DNA from: Bog-473 sp963800725
Lineage (GTDB): Bacteria; Actinomycetota; Acidimicrobiia; Acidimicrobiales; RAAP-2
DNA length: 64,000 bases
Assembly: GCA_963800725.1 (NCBI GenBank)
Contig: CAWDCE010000035.1
Coordinates: 1 to 64,000 of the forward strand
Direction: 5' to 3'
Shown: positions 62,510-64,000 of the stretch, one piece after another
Layout: every line of letters starts with the position of its first letter
Numbering within the stretch: position 1 is the stretch's first letter
Notes under the pieces: model-generated
What the model was told of the DNA's origin: nothing
Databases searched by the model: none
The model's input: the letters and a program-made list of their open reading frames with translations, nothing else
Program-made: the position numbers and the translations under genes

Positions 62510-63556
62510 ATGACCCCTGACGCCACCGCAGGCCTCGAGGACGACGCTTCTCAGGGCGCATTCGACGCCATCGCCGACGGACATTCGCTCTCGCCCGCTC
62601 AGGCCCGCGAGCTGTTGGCCATGGTTGAATCACTCGGCCAGTTGGCCAAGGAGGGCACCGCGGTAGGCGATCTCAAGATTGCCAATGCCGCACTGGCCGA
62701 GATGACCGAGGCGTTCCGGGTGTTCCGCCCCTACCGCCACATCCGCAAGATGACCATGTTCGGGTCGGCCCGGACCCAGCCCGACGACCCGGTGTACCTC
62801 TTGGCCCGCGACCTGGCGGCCAAGATGGCCGAAGACCATTGGATGACGGTGACCGGTGCTGGCCCGGGCATCATGGCGGCGGGGCTCGAGGGGGCGGGAC
62901 GCGACCATGCGTTCGGGGTCAATATCCGATTGCCCAATGAAGAGACCGCCAATTCGTTCATCGCCCAAGATCCGAAATTGGTCGAGATGCGCTACTTCTT
63001 CACCCGCAAGCTGATGCTGATCAAAGAGTCACACGCCTATGCCATCCTCCCTGGCGGATTTGGTACCCAAGACGAATGCTTCGAACTGTTGACCCTCTTG
63101 CAGACCGGCAAGGCCGAGCCGGCCCCGGTCGTGATGCTCGAGACCCCGGGCGGCTCGTACTGGGGTGGGTGGCAGCGCTTCGTCGAAGGCGAGGCCATCA
63201 AGTCCGGGTGGGTGTCGGCCGAGGACGTCGCACTCTTCAAGGTGGCGACCACGGTCGAAGAGGCGGTGGAGGAGATCTGTGGTTTCTTCCGCAATTACCA
63301 TTCATGTCGTTGGGTCGGTGATCTGTTGGTGCTGCGGGTGCACACCGCACCAAGCAAGGCCGAACTGGCCGACCTCAACCGCCGGTTCGGTGACATCGTC
63401 ACTCGGGGGACCATCCGGGTGACGTCGGCGTTCCCACCCGAACGCTCCAGCAACGACCACCCCGAACTCCCCCGCCTCGCCCTGCGGTTCGACAAGTGGC
63501 ATTTCGCCCGGCTTCGCCTGCTGATCAACGCCATCAACGAATGCACGGGTACCTGA
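62510..63556 (+). CDS. LOG-family protein (Rossmann fold, PGGFGTxxE motif)
   Basis: 348 residues, longer than the usual 190. An N-terminal helical extension of about 80 residues precedes the core with GSARTQPDDPVY, VTGAGPGIMAAGLEGAG and LPGGFGTQDECFELLTLLQTGKAEP (catalytic PGGFGTxxE). The C-terminal 90 residues are additional. The family includes nucleoside-5-monophosphate phosphoribohydrolases; the actual substrate is not known. ATG 62510 has no clear ribosome site. Confidence 0.85.
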   Translation: MTPDATAGLEDDASQGAFDAIADGHSLSPAQARELLAMVESLGQLAKEGTAVGDLKIANAALAEMTEAFRVFRPYRHIRKMTMFGSARTQPDDPVYLLARDLAAKMAEDHWMTVTGAGPGIMAAGLEGAGRDHAFGVNIRLPNEETANSFIAQDPKLVEMRYFFTRKLMLIKESHAYAILPGGFGTQDECFELLTLLQTGKAEPAPVVMLETPGGSYWGGWQRFVEGEAIKSGWVSAEDVALFKVATTVEEAVEEICGFFRNYHSCRWVGDLLVLRVHTAPSKAELADLNRRFGDIVTRGTIRVTSAFPPERSSNDHPELPRLALRFDKWHFARLRLLINAINECTGT

Positions 63557-63563
63557 GCGCACC

Positions 63564-64000
63564 TCACTGAGCGCGGTGCCGTCGGCGCAACGCCACCAGC
63601 CCGCCGCCCCCGGCGATGAGTGCCAGCCCCCCAAGAGCGAACCACAGGCTCGGACCCCCGGTGAAGGCCAGCGGCGTCGAATCTGCGACCATCACCTCGG
63701 GCAGCGCGATCGTCGCCGCTTCGGCTGGGGTCTGGGTCGTCAACACGTCGGTGCAGTGATAGGCGGGATCAGCACGGTACGCGGGCGGCGCCACGAGCTC
63801 GTGGAGGCACCAGGCGTGGCCTGCGGGGACGGTGAAGCTGGCTAATCCGCTCTCGGTGGTCGTCGCCTGGTCCCAGTAGGTATCCCCGGCCGGAAAGGTG
63901 ACGCCCGTCGGGGCCGGCGGCCGCGTCGTGGCAGCGGGGAGGGCACCGACGATGACGATGGCATAGGTGGCACCGGCGATCACCGTGTCGGGCTGGAGCG
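63564..64000 (-). CDS. C-terminal part of a sortase-anchored surface protein
   Basis: The frame is open to the right edge, so only the end is seen (about 145 residues). A prealbumin/SpaA-like segment (GATYAIVIVG, ATTTESGLASFTVPAGHAWCLHELVAPPAY) is followed by LAFTGG, a hydrophobic helix and RRRHRAQ. LAxTG-type motifs are used by class E sortases of high-GC actinobacteria. GTG at 63983 is internal to the frame, not a supported start. Confidence 0.7.
   Translation of the reverse strand, partial: LQPDTVIAGATYAIVIVGALPAATTRPPAPTGVTFPAGDTYWDQATTTESGLASFTVPAGHAWCLHELVAPPAYRADPAYHCTDVLTTQTPAEAATIALPEVMVADSTPLAFTGGPSLWFALGGLALIAGGGGLVALRRRHRAQ

Overview
The window is about 64 kb of GC-rich DNA from an actinobacterium, most likely a member of Acidimicrobiia or a close relative. 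This is an inference from gene content: a complete Pup-proteasome cluster, a fused CofG/CofH F420 enzyme (FbiC), the tat-helY block next to pafA as in mycobacteria, the actinobacterial families DUF3052 and DUF4193, short leaderless-looking promoters, and frequent GTG/TTG starts with ATGA overlaps. No rRNA, tRNA, IS element, phage module or CRISPR array was seen.

Layout. 1-2.7 kb: end of a membrane protein, thiD and a divergent thiG. 2.7-6.7 kb: a ferric-iron ABC importer (binding lipoprotein, double permease, ATPase) behind a promoter overlapped by a 20-bp palindrome. 6.8-11.7 kb: a MerR regulator, a PD-(D/E)XK-like protein and the glycine cleavage genes gcvT-gcvPA-gcvPB. 11.7-12.7 kb: two fluoride channel genes behind a fluoride riboswitch. 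12.8-23.3 kb: DUF3052, a giant cyclase/AAA/TPR regulator, a secreted hydrolase with a neocarzinostatin-like tail, two short-chain dehydrogenase-fold enzymes, a TMEM175-type channel and a FUSC exporter. 23.6-29.8 kb: a MacAB-like export cluster with two adaptors and a secreted DUF5666-like protein; all three non-ATPase/permease products end in Gly/Phe-rich tails. 30-40.3 kb: pyrophosphatase, an NTF2-like protein, a 1071-residue Ig-repeat secreted protein, an HtrA protease and small actinobacterial proteins. 40.6-54 kb: thyX-like, helY, tatC, tatA/B, pafA, prcA, prcB, pup, dop, mpa (all minus strand), then a ferredoxin and trmI. 55-64 kb: tkt-tal-gnd-pgl (pentose phosphate), fbiC, a LOG-family gene and the end of a sortase-type surface protein.

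Working together: Dop deamidates Pup, PafA ligates it, Mpa unfolds the pupylated protein and PrcAB degrades it; Mpa carries the C-terminal GQYL tail for docking. The pentose-phosphate genes form one transcription unit without zwf. The gcv genes lack gcvH here, and the thi genes lack thiS, thiF and thiO.

A caution for any user: seven otherwise intact genes (thiG, fbpC, gcvT, gcvPB, the hydrolase, the second MacA-like adaptor and thyX) each carry an apparent net +1 frameshift, most of them at or beside a CCGCG/CGCGG pentamer. I read these as likely sequence errors, and annotated the genes across the shift; a biological cause is not excluded.
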